Shown here piece by piece: positions 17,196-24,577 of a DNA stretch of 50,887 nucleotides. The translations under genes and the position numbers were made by a program. This DNA is from a virus, in IMG/VR virus record IMGVR_UViG_3300035698_002459, positions 1-50,887 of that record; one strand, written 5' to 3'. The first letter of the stretch is position 1, and each line of letters starts with the position of its first letter. The notes beneath the pieces are model-generated. The model saw only the letters and a list, made by a program, of their open reading frames with translations, was not told the origin of the DNA and ran no database searches.

Positions 17196-17827
17196 TGAAG
17201 AAGTTCCTGATCAGAGAGAATTTTATATTAGAAGGCAAAAATGTAAGAACAGATCTGCTTACGGAACAGGACCAGAGATTCATTGACCAAGGTGGAACCG
17301 TTCTTGCTGGAGTAATGCAAAGAGCAGATTCTATCAACGGGAATGGAAGAATATATTCCAGGTCACTCTTGGAGAGAGAGCTTGAAAACTATCAAGTTCT
17401 GATCCGAGAGAATCGAGCTTATGGAGAATTAGATCACCCAGAGTATGCAGAGATCAAGCTTGAGCATACTTCTCACAGAGTGACAGAGATTGGTTGGGAC
17501 GGGGATGATGTAGTGGGAAAGATTATGCTTGCCCCACATCCGAGTAAAGGTGCCATAGCCAAGGCGATACTAGATATTGGTGGGATAATAAGCATCTCGT
17601 CAAGAGGTCTCGGGTCGGTAACAAAGGAAGGGAATAGAACGGTTGTCAATGATGACTTCCAATTGATTTGCTTCGACCTTGTTACGGAGCCGTCCACAGA
17701 CAGGGCTCACATGATGAGAGAAATGAAAGAAATTGAAGTCGGAGATAAAACATATTTTCACATCTCTAAAGACCAAATACCAAAGAGTCATCGTATTTAC
17801 TCACTAATTGATGACATACTATTATAA
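17192..17827 (+). CDS. 21: Prohead maturation protease (gp21-like)
   Basis: The 211-residue protein matches the T4 gp21 serine protease family in length (T4: 212). It has GVMQRADSINGNGRIYS near 40, the catalytic His in GELDHPEYAE (His82) and the serine region IISISSRGLGS (Ser136/Ser137). It cleaves head proteins after Glu in an (L/I)xE context once the prohead is built. Candidate target sites are visible in the capsid protein and in the next gene's product. ATG 17192 overlaps the mini-gene stop; ATG 17195 is an alternative start. Confidence 0.92.
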   Translation: MMKKFLIRENFILEGKNVRTDLLTEQDQRFIDQGGTVLAGVMQRADSINGNGRIYSRSLLERELENYQVLIRENRAYGELDHPEYAEIKLEHTSHRVTEIGWDGDDVVGKIMLAPHPSKGAIAKAILDIGGIISISSRGLGSVTKEGNRTVVNDDFQLICFDLVTEPSTDRAHMMREMKEIEVGDKTYFHISKDQIPKSHRIYSLIDDILL

Positions 17828-17836
17828 GGAATTGAT

Positions 17837-18319
17837 ATGAAGAAAGAACTTTTTAAAGATATAATCAAAGAAGCATTAAGGGAAATATTACAAGAAGATT
17901 TGTATAAAATCATAGGTAGTATCCTCGACTCTTCGCTGAAGCCTCTCATCGAAGGAAGGGCTCTGCCAACACCAAGACGCAGCACCTCCCAGTTAGAGGT
18001 TGTTGCAGAGTCAAAATATGCAGAGGAAGATGCAGCAGTCCTTTCTCTATTCGCTAAACAGAGAGCAGCGGACGCATCCACCAACATATCAGCAGCCTCT
18101 GTAGACAAGAACAGCTTGATGGCGAAGATTCTCCAAGAGTCTCGGGCAGGCGAAAACTTGCAAACGACTTCTGATCATCCTGAAAGCCTTGCGGGATTGG
18201 TGTCAAGCTCAGGTCCAACTCCAAAGGGAGCAGTCAATGAAGATTTGGTACTAAACGATCCGGTTCTCAAGAAGGCATTCCTTTTCAATCAGAAACTGAT
18301 GAATAAGAAGAGAGGATAG
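17837..18319 (+). CDS. Probable prohead internal/core protein
   Basis: The 160-residue protein has a helical, amphipathic N-terminus (KELFKDIIKEALREILQ) like T4 core proteins. Residues 37-40 read LIEG, a perfect match to the gp21 cleavage consensus (L/I)xE before Gly/Ala. After this site the sequence becomes Ala/Ser-rich with low hydrophobicity. Together with its place directly after the protease gene this suggests an internal head protein trimmed during maturation. No named family recognised. A ribosome site AAGGAATTG precedes the ATG. Confidence 0.45.
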   Translation: MKKELFKDIIKEALREILQEDLYKIIGSILDSSLKPLIEGRALPTPRRSTSQLEVVAESKYAEEDAAVLSLFAKQRAADASTNISAASVDKNSLMAKILQESRAGENLQTTSDHPESLAGLVSSSGPTPKGAVNEDLVLNDPVLKKAFLFNQKLMNKKRG

Positions 18320-18320
18320 A

Positions 18321-18560
18321 GTGAGTTCAGTAGTAAATGTTGAAGTAAGAAGAAGAGAAAATGAACCGATCGAAAGACTGATCAAGAGATTCAAGAAGAA
18401 AGTCTACAAAAGCGAAGTTCTAAAAGACGCTGTTAAAAAGTCTCGCTTTCAGAAAAAGTCTGATAAACTCAGAGAAAAGAAAAGAGATGCAAAACGCCTC
18501 ATGGCGAAAAACGAACGAAAACAAAAAATACAAGAATTGAAAAGAAAAAGACGCAGATAA
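18321..18560 (+). CDS. rpsU: Ribosomal protein bS21 homologue
   Basis: The 79-residue, strongly basic protein matches bacterial bS21 along its length. It has VVNVEVRRRENEPIERLIKRF (compare the bacterial V-x-V-RENEP-x(6)-RRF pattern), then the helix KKKVYKSEVLKDAVKKSRF and the Lys/Arg-rich C-terminal helix. bS21 sits on the 30S platform beside the 3' end of 16S rRNA and affects start-site selection. A phage copy could replace the host protein and bias initiation. It starts at GTG one base after the previous stop and lies among head genes, so it is expected to be expressed late. Phage bS21 has been reported in other large phages. Confidence 0.85.
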   Translation: MSSVVNVEVRRRENEPIERLIKRFKKKVYKSEVLKDAVKKSRFQKKSDKLREKKRDAKRLMAKNERKQKIQELKRKRRR

Positions 18561-18587
18561 TTCTATATACTAAAAGGAAGCTAAATT

Positions 18588-19052
18588 ATGTCAGCAAATC
18601 ATGGTTATCACGTCGGTACAAAACCCGGTGTCGGGAACACCCCATCATATCAATCTTCGGGAACCCCCTGGTCGACAGGAAGTTTTATCGGAGCAACAGA
18701 CTATTGGGTCAAGGTTACCTTTCCGAAGGTTACCAAGTCATTCACTGTCATTAACAAAGATCCACAGCAGCTTCACCCTTCCGGTTCCATTACTGGTGGA
18801 CAAGCTATCTATGTCTTCTTCGGACCAGAACCTTCTTCAAGTTTAGGTTTGCCGGAAGCAGTTGAGACAAACCACTTCACGACACTACCCGCTCTGGACG
18901 ACTCATTTACTTTTGATGTCAAATGTAAAGAGTGTTTCATCGGACAGTATACCCCATCTGGAACAGGGTCGTTCCAGATTGTAGCAGAGCTTACCAGTAT
19001 TGATACTGCCGAAATGTTTCCACTATCTGGTACTGGCTACAACCAATATTAA
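18588..19052 (+). CDS. Probable virion surface (decoration) protein
   Basis: This 154-residue protein is Gly/Ser/Thr/Pro-rich and beta-rich, with no charged helices, as typical of small capsid decoration or fibre domains. Recognisable blocks are the Ser/Gly-rich N-terminus (GTPWSTGSFIGATDYWVKV), FPKVTKSFTVIN, and a late pair of cysteines in VKCKECFIG. The ribosome site AAGGAAG lies upstream. It lies between bS21 and other surface-like genes. The assignment is by composition and position only. Confidence 0.4.
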   Translation: MSANHGYHVGTKPGVGNTPSYQSSGTPWSTGSFIGATDYWVKVTFPKVTKSFTVINKDPQQLHPSGSITGGQAIYVFFGPEPSSSLGLPEAVETNHFTTLPALDDSFTFDVKCKECFIGQYTPSGTGSFQIVAELTSIDTAEMFPLSGTGYNQY

Positions 19053-19081
19053 GTGTCTGAACATCAGCCATCTTTAGGCGT

Positions 19082-19399
19082 ATGAATTTTTTAGAAGCAT
19101 TTTTATTAGCATTTCTACTTCCATTCTTAATGTCATTTGATGGAACTTTGGGCCGAACTTCTACTGGAACTGTCACTATTACCCTAACTGTTCTAGCGAC
19201 AGAATATAATGCCCCCGTCACATATACGGTGATAGAAGATGGGCAGACCATTGCAAAATATACTAACGATAACGGTATGTTAAGTGTAAAAGATGGTAAT
19301 AGAATAGCAAGAGAGAGTGCCATGAAGAAGGCGCACACTATATTAATTGCCGGTCCAGTATATTTTTCTAAAAGATACGTTATATTATCACCTATTTAA
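19082..19399 (+). CDS. Small protein with hydrophobic N-terminus
   Basis: The 105-residue protein starts with a strongly hydrophobic stretch (FLEAFLLAFLLPFLMSF), which could be a signal or an anchor. A beta-rich part follows (TGTVTITLTVLATEYNAPVTYTV), then a basic end. The middle resembles an Ig-like or beta-sandwich fold. It has no clear ribosome site. Function unknown; possibly a membrane-anchored or virion-associated small protein. Confidence 0.4.
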   Translation: MNFLEAFLLAFLLPFLMSFDGTLGRTSTGTVTITLTVLATEYNAPVTYTVIEDGQTIAKYTNDNGMLSVKDGNRIARESAMKKAHTILIAGPVYFSKRYVILSPI

Positions 19400-19416
19400 G
19401 TTGGAGATATTATAAC

Positions 19417-19845
19417 ATGATACCACGGAAAAGAAGAATCAAACGACAATGCCAAATAGAATCAGGTATGACAAGCGATGTTCCATACAATACTCGATTT
19501 AATTACTATCTAAACAAAACGAATTACGGCAGAAATAGGGAAGAATTAAAAGAAGACAACGTAACAGATGCAGACCTTCTAGCCATTTACATGTACTTCC
19601 TTGATTATAGCACGTTGCTTGGGAACAAATCTTGGTTTGGAGCAAATGAAGCAGCCGATTATTGGGGGGCTCCGTCTGCAATAGCCTCCCTGTTTGATGG
19701 GGCTACGCCATTTACCATGGCAGCATGGTTCAGGCTACCGTCCAATGTCGTTCACGGTTCTTCTATCTGGTCTCTGGGTACATCTGGAACCGGGTATACA
19801 ACTCATGTCTTGTCAAACGAAACTATCCAATCTGGATGGATTTAA
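19417..19845 (+). CDS. LamG/concanavalin-like protein, N-terminal half (frameshifted)
   Basis: The 142-residue frame has a basic N-terminus and then the beginning of a LamG-type jelly roll: FDGATPFTMAAWFRLPS and SSIWSLGTSGTG. It stops at TAA 19843-19845 in the middle of the domain. The next strands continue in the +1 frame immediately afterwards, so the two frames together make one LamG domain, typical of sugar-binding tail or head fibres. A ribosome site GGAGATAT precedes the ATG. Confidence 0.6.
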   Translation: MIPRKRRIKRQCQIESGMTSDVPYNTRFNYYLNKTNYGRNREELKEDNVTDADLLAIYMYFLDYSTLLGNKSWFGANEAADYWGAPSAIASLFDGATPFTMAAWFRLPSNVVHGSSIWSLGTSGTGYTTHVLSNETIQSGWI

Positions 19846-20293
19846 TGCTGGAAATATGGCCGCCGCTGCACAATCAACAGAAGTTTGGCATTCCATTATG
19901 GTCAAACACGGAGTACTAGATGGCGAGATATGGATTGATGGAGTCTCGGCAGCTACTACAACTGCGAATGCAGTGGACAGAACTTATACCAGTCTCACAG
20001 TTGGGCAATACAGGTCAGGCGATGGAAGTGTTTATTATGGTGAAGGGCATTTGTTCGAAATGGCAGTTTGGTTAGACACAGAACTCACGATAAGCGACGC
20101 CGTTGCCTACCACAATAGTGGTATCGCTGGTGACGCTAGAATCCTCGTATCTAACCCTGGCCTATACTGGCGTATGGCTGATGCGGTTGGAACCCCGTAT
20201 GTAGTTCCAAATGCTGGCAGCATTGCCAACGCTGATTTAACAGCACAAGCATCTATCGTCTCCGGTGACTTAGTCACGGTAATTCCTGCATAA
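19805..20293 (+). CDS. LamG/concanavalin-like protein, C-terminal half (frameshifted)
   Basis: This frame carries the second half of the LamG domain: STEVWHSIMVKHG, GEIWIDGVSA, YTSLTVGQYRSGDG and GEGHLFEMAVWLDTEL. It ends with a Gly/Ala-rich tail. ATG 19805 is the first reasonable in-frame start but has no good ribosome site and lies inside the first half, so independent translation is unlikely. Either a +1 frameshift near ATT TAA T (19840-19846) or a sequence/assembly indel joins the two halves. If neither applies, the gene is broken. Confidence 0.5.
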   Translation: MSCQTKLSNLDGFNAGNMAAAAQSTEVWHSIMVKHGVLDGEIWIDGVSAATTTANAVDRTYTSLTVGQYRSGDGSVYYGEGHLFEMAVWLDTELTISDAVAYHNSGIAGDARILVSNPGLYWRMADAVGTPYVVPNAGSIANADLTAQASIVSGDLVTVIPA

Positions 20294-20327
20294 CGTAAGA
20301 ATTTTATTCGTTTATGTCACCAGAACA

Positions 20328-20335
20328 CTATTTAC
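20328..20335 (+). promoter_or_regulatory. CTATTTAC leader motif (candidate late promoter element)
   Basis: CTATTTAC lies 33 bases before the scaffold start codon in a short intergenic gap. The same 7-8 bases recur in four other intergenic leaders (24268, 27459, 28460, 33094). Confidence 0.35.
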
Positions 20336-20368
20336 CCATAAGAAATATATTTTTCGGAGTGAAACCAA

Positions 20369-21475
20369 ATGTCTGCCACCATGCTTGATCAAGTTATAAT
20401 CGATGCAAAACAATTAAGAGAAGTTGCGCTTAAAACCGCAGAATCCACTCTTAAGGAAAAGTACGCATCGGAATTTGAGAAAATGTATCTTACAGAGTTG
20501 AGCGACGAAGAGGATGCCGAGGAAGCCCCAGTTGTCGATCCAGATGAGATTGGGGCTGGGGAAGAGGCAACCCTTCTGCACGATGGTGAAGAAGCTCCTG
20601 AAGGTCCTTCGATGGAAGCCCCTGGCGACGAGTTTAATATGGGCGACTTCGGAAATAACGAAGAGGACGCAGAAGCAGAAGCAGAAGCTTCCAACCCAGA
20701 ATTCGTACTAGACCAGTTAGATTTCGCACATGAAGACTCAGATGGTCAGGTTGTTATCGACCTTGGCGACCTTGAGATCGATGAAGACGAAGAACTTGGA
20801 TTAGGCCAAGAGTTGCCCGAAGCAGACTCACTCCCCGGAGCAGAGACCCAAGAAGTCCCGATGCCTCAAGACGAGGAAGCAAATGAAGATGGACAAGCCG
20901 AAATGGCCAACCATGATGACGAAGATTACTTATCAACTGAATCACTTGAAAAAATGATGCAGGAACTCTTGTCTGATGAAGACAAGAAAATAAACACACT
21001 TGAAGAACAACTAGAGGAAAAGTGGCTCGCTTCTCTTCAAGTGATTAAAGGGGCACACGAAAAGAAGGTAGCAAAATTAGAAGAAAAAGTTTCTAATTAT
21101 AAAGCGACCTTAAAGGAATCGAAGAATCTTAACTTCGAATTAACTGAGAGATTGACGACGGCTACTTTAGCAGGACTCAAGCTTTCATATAAAAATAGAA
21201 CTCTGAATGACGATTCACTGAATGAACGGCAGAAACGGAGTATTTGCAAAGCCATCACTGGCGCAAAGAATGCGGATCACGCAAAGGATGTTTACGAAAC
21301 TCTCAAAGAGAATATCATCGGGACTGTTAAAAATGAGTCCCTCAATGAAGCTATCGGCAAGACTTCGAATTCTACTAGGTTTGTGAAGGATTCACCCAAA
21401 GACAATGCAAAATCAACAAACCGCTTGTCTGTGGAAATGCAAAGACTACAACGTCTTGCAGGAATTAATAAATAA
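20369..21475 (+). CDS. 22: Prohead scaffold/core protein (gp22-like)
   Basis: The 368-residue protein lies directly before the capsid gene, the fixed place of the T4 scaffold gene. It begins with a helix (QVIIDAKQLREVALKTAESTL). It then has a very acidic middle (about 49-210) and a coiled-coil region (about 205-265, EEQLEEKWLASLQVIKGAHEKK). It ends with a basic tail ERMQRLQ-like segment (VEMQRLQRLAGINK). Scaffolds of this type guide capsid assembly and are then destroyed by the gp21 protease. It is longer than T4 gp22 (269 aa) because of the acidic part. Confidence 0.75.
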   Translation: MSATMLDQVIIDAKQLREVALKTAESTLKEKYASEFEKMYLTELSDEEDAEEAPVVDPDEIGAGEEATLLHDGEEAPEGPSMEAPGDEFNMGDFGNNEEDAEAEAEASNPEFVLDQLDFAHEDSDGQVVIDLGDLEIDEDEELGLGQELPEADSLPGAETQEVPMPQDEEANEDGQAEMANHDDEDYLSTESLEKMMQELLSDEDKKINTLEEQLEEKWLASLQVIKGAHEKKVAKLEEKVSNYKATLKESKNLNFELTERLTTATLAGLKLSYKNRTLNDDSLNERQKRSICKAITGAKNADHAKDVYETLKENIIGTVKNESLNEAIGKTSNSTRFVKDSPKDNAKSTNRLSVEMQRLQRLAGINK

Positions 21476-21499
21476 ATTACATTTGGAGGAATTATTATT

Positions 21500-23320
21500 A
21501 TGTCTGATATTATGACACTTCTGTCTGAAAACGTCGTCATTCGCGACCGTAGAGTAGAAGTTACTAAGATTTCATCTTGGTGGGAGCAAACTGGTCTTCT
21601 AGAAGGACTAGCTGACAGAGACTCTCAGCAGGTTAAATCGAACATTGCGGTTCTCTTAGAGAACCAAAAGAACAACTTGAGAAAGGAATACTTGATCCGT
21701 GAGTCTAGTGCTATGGCTTCTGGTGACGTTACTGGCTTTGCAGCCGTTGCGTTCCCACTTGTCCGTCGTGTTTTCGCGAATCTGGTTGCTAATGAGCTTG
21801 TGTCCGTACAGCCGATGTCGCTCCCTACTGGCCTTATCTTCTACTTGGATTTCCAAGCTGGAACAAATAAGGGTGGAGTCGGCCTTGACCAAAACGCATC
21901 CATCTTCGGTGGTGGCGCTGTAGGTTCCGAGATCGCCCCTGGTATCAGCCTCGCTGGCACCAATGCCGATACTGGATTCTACAACCTTAACACTGGTTAT
22001 GCATCGCCGACTGGTTCTGGTTGGGTAGATGGTGGATATACCGTTCTTGTTTCTGGTACTGTTGGTTCCAACAGCGCCTACAGTTCGGTTCTTGATAAGG
22101 CAGTTAAGTATGACCCGGATCTTTCCGGTGCGTTCTGTGCTGTTGTATCTGTCCCACTTACCACCTTCCAGGGTAACGGAAACAACCTGAATGAGAGAGC
22201 GTATACCTCGATTAACGAAGTTTCGCTAACTGGTTCAGCTACTTCGGGAACTCTAGTCAGAAGACTTACTTCTAGACTAACTGGTTCGACTGGTCTTCCA
22301 AATTCCAGCAACCTTCTGATGGTCTTCTCATCGTCTCTCGCTCACGCGGCAGGCTTGGTAGACTCTGTCGGAACGCTTGGGGAAGAGAAGTTCATGGGAT
22401 CACTGACTGGTACGCTAGTTGATGGTGTCGGCGATTCTATCTCAAGAAAGCTTCTGTTTGCCATCGATGATCAATTCGCGCAGGGATCAGCCCTCGGTTC
22501 GACCATCGGTGACCCAGCATGGGGTCTAGAATTCGGTTCGAATGTTGGTGAGAACGCGGAAATACCGCAAATCGACATTCAAATTGATGCGACAGACATT
22601 ACAGCAATTACCAAGAAACTAAAGGCGCGTTGGACTCCTGAACTTGGTCAAGACCTGAATGCCTACCACAACTTGGATGCTGAAGTAGAACTTACTTCAA
22701 TTCTCTCAGAACTGATTTCCCTTGAAATCGATGTTGAGATTCTTGGAGACCTAGTTCGTCACGCTTCTGCGGGTACTTACTACTGGTCGCGTAGACCGGG
22801 TCGCTTCCTAAACCGTACTACGGGTGAGGTTCTTGCGGCGGCTCTTACTGGTGACTTCACTGGTAACGTCTCAGAGTGGTATCAAACTCTGCTAGAGACA
22901 ATCAATGATGTCTCTGCTCAGATTCACCGTAAGGTTCTGCGTGGTGGAGCGACGTTCATCGTCGCTTCTCCAGAAGTTGCAAACATCCTTGAGTTTACTC
23001 AAGCGTTTGTTGCTACTGTAACGCACGATACTGACTCGGCTGGTTCTGCTGGCGTGCTCAAGGCAGGTACACTGTCGAAGAAGTGGGATGTGTTCGTCAC
23101 ATCATACTTCCCTCGCAACTGTATCCTAGTCGGTCGTAAGGGGTCTTCGGCTCTTGAAACCGGTTATGTCTATGCTCCGTATGTGCCATTGCAAACAACT
23201 CCTGTTGTTCCCGATCCGGTAACCTTTGTTCTGAACAAGGGTGTCATGACTCGGTACGGCAAGAAGATTGTTCGCGCCGATATGTACGGTATCGTTGTTG
23301 TTCAAGACCTATTCGGCTAA
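21500..23320 (+). CDS. 23: Major capsid protein (gp23-like)
   Basis: The 606-residue protein matches T4 gp23. It shows VKSNIAVLLENQK near the N-terminus, FPLVRRVFANLVANELVSVQPM (the start of the HK97-like fold) and PTGLIFYLDFQ. In its C-terminal third it has YVYAPYVPLQTTPVV and RYGKKIVRADMYG. Residues 66-68 read IRE before SS, a plausible prohead-protease site close to the known T4 position (65). A strong GGAGGAATT ribosome site and a terminator directly after the gene fit very high late expression. It is longer than T4 gp23 (521 aa), with Gly/Ser-rich inserted loops between about 110 and 270. Confidence 0.95.
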   Translation: MSDIMTLLSENVVIRDRRVEVTKISSWWEQTGLLEGLADRDSQQVKSNIAVLLENQKNNLRKEYLIRESSAMASGDVTGFAAVAFPLVRRVFANLVANELVSVQPMSLPTGLIFYLDFQAGTNKGGVGLDQNASIFGGGAVGSEIAPGISLAGTNADTGFYNLNTGYASPTGSGWVDGGYTVLVSGTVGSNSAYSSVLDKAVKYDPDLSGAFCAVVSVPLTTFQGNGNNLNERAYTSINEVSLTGSATSGTLVRRLTSRLTGSTGLPNSSNLLMVFSSSLAHAAGLVDSVGTLGEEKFMGSLTGTLVDGVGDSISRKLLFAIDDQFAQGSALGSTIGDPAWGLEFGSNVGENAEIPQIDIQIDATDITAITKKLKARWTPELGQDLNAYHNLDAEVELTSILSELISLEIDVEILGDLVRHASAGTYYWSRRPGRFLNRTTGEVLAAALTGDFTGNVSEWYQTLLETINDVSAQIHRKVLRGGATFIVASPEVANILEFTQAFVATVTHDTDSAGSAGVLKAGTLSKKWDVFVTSYFPRNCILVGRKGSSALETGYVYAPYVPLQTTPVVPDPVTFVLNKGVMTRYGKKIVRADMYGIVVVQDLFG

Positions 23321-23338
23321 ACGCCTGATTGTCTAGAA

Positions 23339-23370
23339 AAGGGTCACTCTTCGGGGTGGCCCTTTTTTTT
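23339..23370 (+). terminator. Rho-independent terminator after the capsid gene
   Basis: A 9-bp stem AAGGGTCAC / GTGGCCCTT (23339-23347 with 23356-23364, one T-G pair) with an 8-base loop is followed by a run of Ts (23363-23370). It ends the head transcription unit. Confidence 0.9.
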
Positions 23371-23437
23371 GAACATTAGTTTAAATATTCTATCGATTGA
23401 ATGATTATTGCCCTAATTAACTTAGGCGGTTCGACGG

Positions 23438-23914
23438 ATGAAAGCAGAAAATATCATAGATATAGCATCGGGAGCTAAATTTAGCCTGGCAGAATTAGCT
23501 GTGAAAGCAACTTCTATTGCCATTATAAAAGAAGCCGCTTTTGAAAGATGTCCAATTGCAATTTGGTATATCACTGTAGATGGGGATACCCAGTTAAACA
23601 GAGAAGCTCGGAGAATCGTTGGAGATGTTGATGCTGATTTTGAATTTGGTAAAATAATTTGGGAAACGTGGCACATGGATGGTAGCAAAATGGACATATC
23701 AGAGTGGCCAGTGACAAGGGCTTTTGATGGGGAAACCGTTAAAAATATAGAAATGGTTATTGTATCTCCACACCGAGAAGCATATGCAATTATTGTAAGC
23801 TCATCCTTTCCCGTAAAAAGTGGGGGCAATATTGTTGGGTTGGCTTTGTATCTGAACGAAATACCACTACCAAAAATAGAAAATCCACCATGGGGGAGAC
23901 GTTTTGGAAGCTGA
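23438..23914 (+). CDS. PAS-domain protein
   Basis: The 158-residue protein reads as one PAS fold after a short helical N-terminus. It has a strand ERCPIAIWYITVDGDTQLN, the helix with Asn-x-Glu-Ala (NREARRIVG), and the linker WPVTRAFDGETVKNIEM that corresponds to the usual P-x-x-R-A-L-x-GE-x-V pattern. The final strands are AIIVSSSFPVKSGGNIVGLALYLNEI. PAS domains sense small ligands or mediate partner contacts. No kinase, cyclase or DNA-binding domain is attached. It overlaps the next, membrane-anchored gene by 11 bases. PAS assignment is by pattern; ligand unknown. Confidence 0.6.
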   Translation: MKAENIIDIASGAKFSLAELAVKATSIAIIKEAAFERCPIAIWYITVDGDTQLNREARRIVGDVDADFEFGKIIWETWHMDGSKMDISEWPVTRAFDGETVKNIEMVIVSPHREAYAIIVSSSFPVKSGGNIVGLALYLNEIPLPKIENPPWGRRFGS

Positions 23915-24245
23915 ATTTATACAATCCATCATGGCAAAGATTGATAAGATCGATTCCACCATGGTAAAAGTTAAAGAAGACTTAACTATATTGAAGGCTG
24001 AGTGGAGAGCATCTGCCGAGAACAGAAAACTACACACCGAATTTACAAGAGAGTTCGGGACCGCTGAAAAGCTTGGTCAATACATGGCCAAACTCGATAC
24101 CAAGGTGTATAAGCTTGAGCATGATAGAACAGTCGCCAGTACAATCAGCAAGACTCGTTCTACATTATTTGGCGCAGCCGCAGGCGGTTCTATCGCAATT
24201 ATAATAGCAGTTGTCCAAATTTTATTACAATCAGGCACTCCTTAA
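23904..24245 (+). CDS. Coiled-coil protein with C-terminal membrane anchor (XhlA-like)
   Basis: The start is a TTG at 23904 with GGGGGAGA upstream. The 113-residue product has a coiled-coil N-terminal part (IMAKIDKIDSTMVKVKEDLTILKAEW) and a charged middle. Its C-terminal membrane segment (about 88-107, LFGAAAGGSIAIIIAVVQIL) has only a few residues after it. The layout resembles XhlA-type lysis-associated proteins of Bacillus phages. It is translationally linked to the PAS-domain gene, so the two may act together at the membrane. Confidence 0.45.
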   Translation: MEAEFIQSIMAKIDKIDSTMVKVKEDLTILKAEWRASAENRKLHTEFTREFGTAEKLGQYMAKLDTKVYKLEHDRTVASTISKTRSTLFGAAAGGSIAIIIAVVQILLQSGTP

Positions 24246-24267
24246 GGGAATTAATAACTTTTCTTTT

Positions 24268-24275
24268 CTATTTAC
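24268..24275 (+). promoter_or_regulatory. CTATTTAC leader motif (candidate late promoter element)
   Basis: The motif lies only three bases before the ATG at 24279, in a 33-base gap. If it is a promoter core the transcript would start inside the coding region, so it may alternatively serve a downstream start or be coincidental here. Confidence 0.25.
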
Positions 24276-24278
24276 TGT

Positions 24279-24572
24279 ATGTTAGACAAAACAGCTAAGA
24301 GAATCGGTCCTCCAATCACAAACGAGACCTTAAAAACGGAAAGGTATATAATTCTACAGAAGTATTCTTTCGATCCTCCACTATATGGCATATCGGAAGG
24401 CTTCATAGTAACTGATTTTGAACACGAATACTCAAGATTGGGCGGTTTCGATTATCCAGAAGGCTTGGACACTAGATTTGGCAAGATTTCGTTTGTACCA
24501 AACGGACCACGTCAGCTTCCGACCACTGATCACAAAGTCTACCTTGAGGAATATGATTATTTAATCAAATAA
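24279..24572 (+). CDS. Uncharacterised small protein
   Basis: The 97-residue protein is rich in Tyr, Gly and Pro, with GISEGFIVTDFEHEYSRLGG and FGKISFVPNGPRQLP as its most distinct parts. It has neither membrane segment nor cysteines. It is placed before neck/connector-like genes, so a virion or connector role is possible. The ATG has no strong ribosome site. Family not recognised. Confidence 0.45.
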   Translation: MLDKTAKRIGPPITNETLKTERYIILQKYSFDPPLYGISEGFIVTDFEHEYSRLGGFDYPEGLDTRFGKISFVPNGPRQLPTTDHKVYLEEYDYLIK

Positions 24573-24577
24573 TAACA

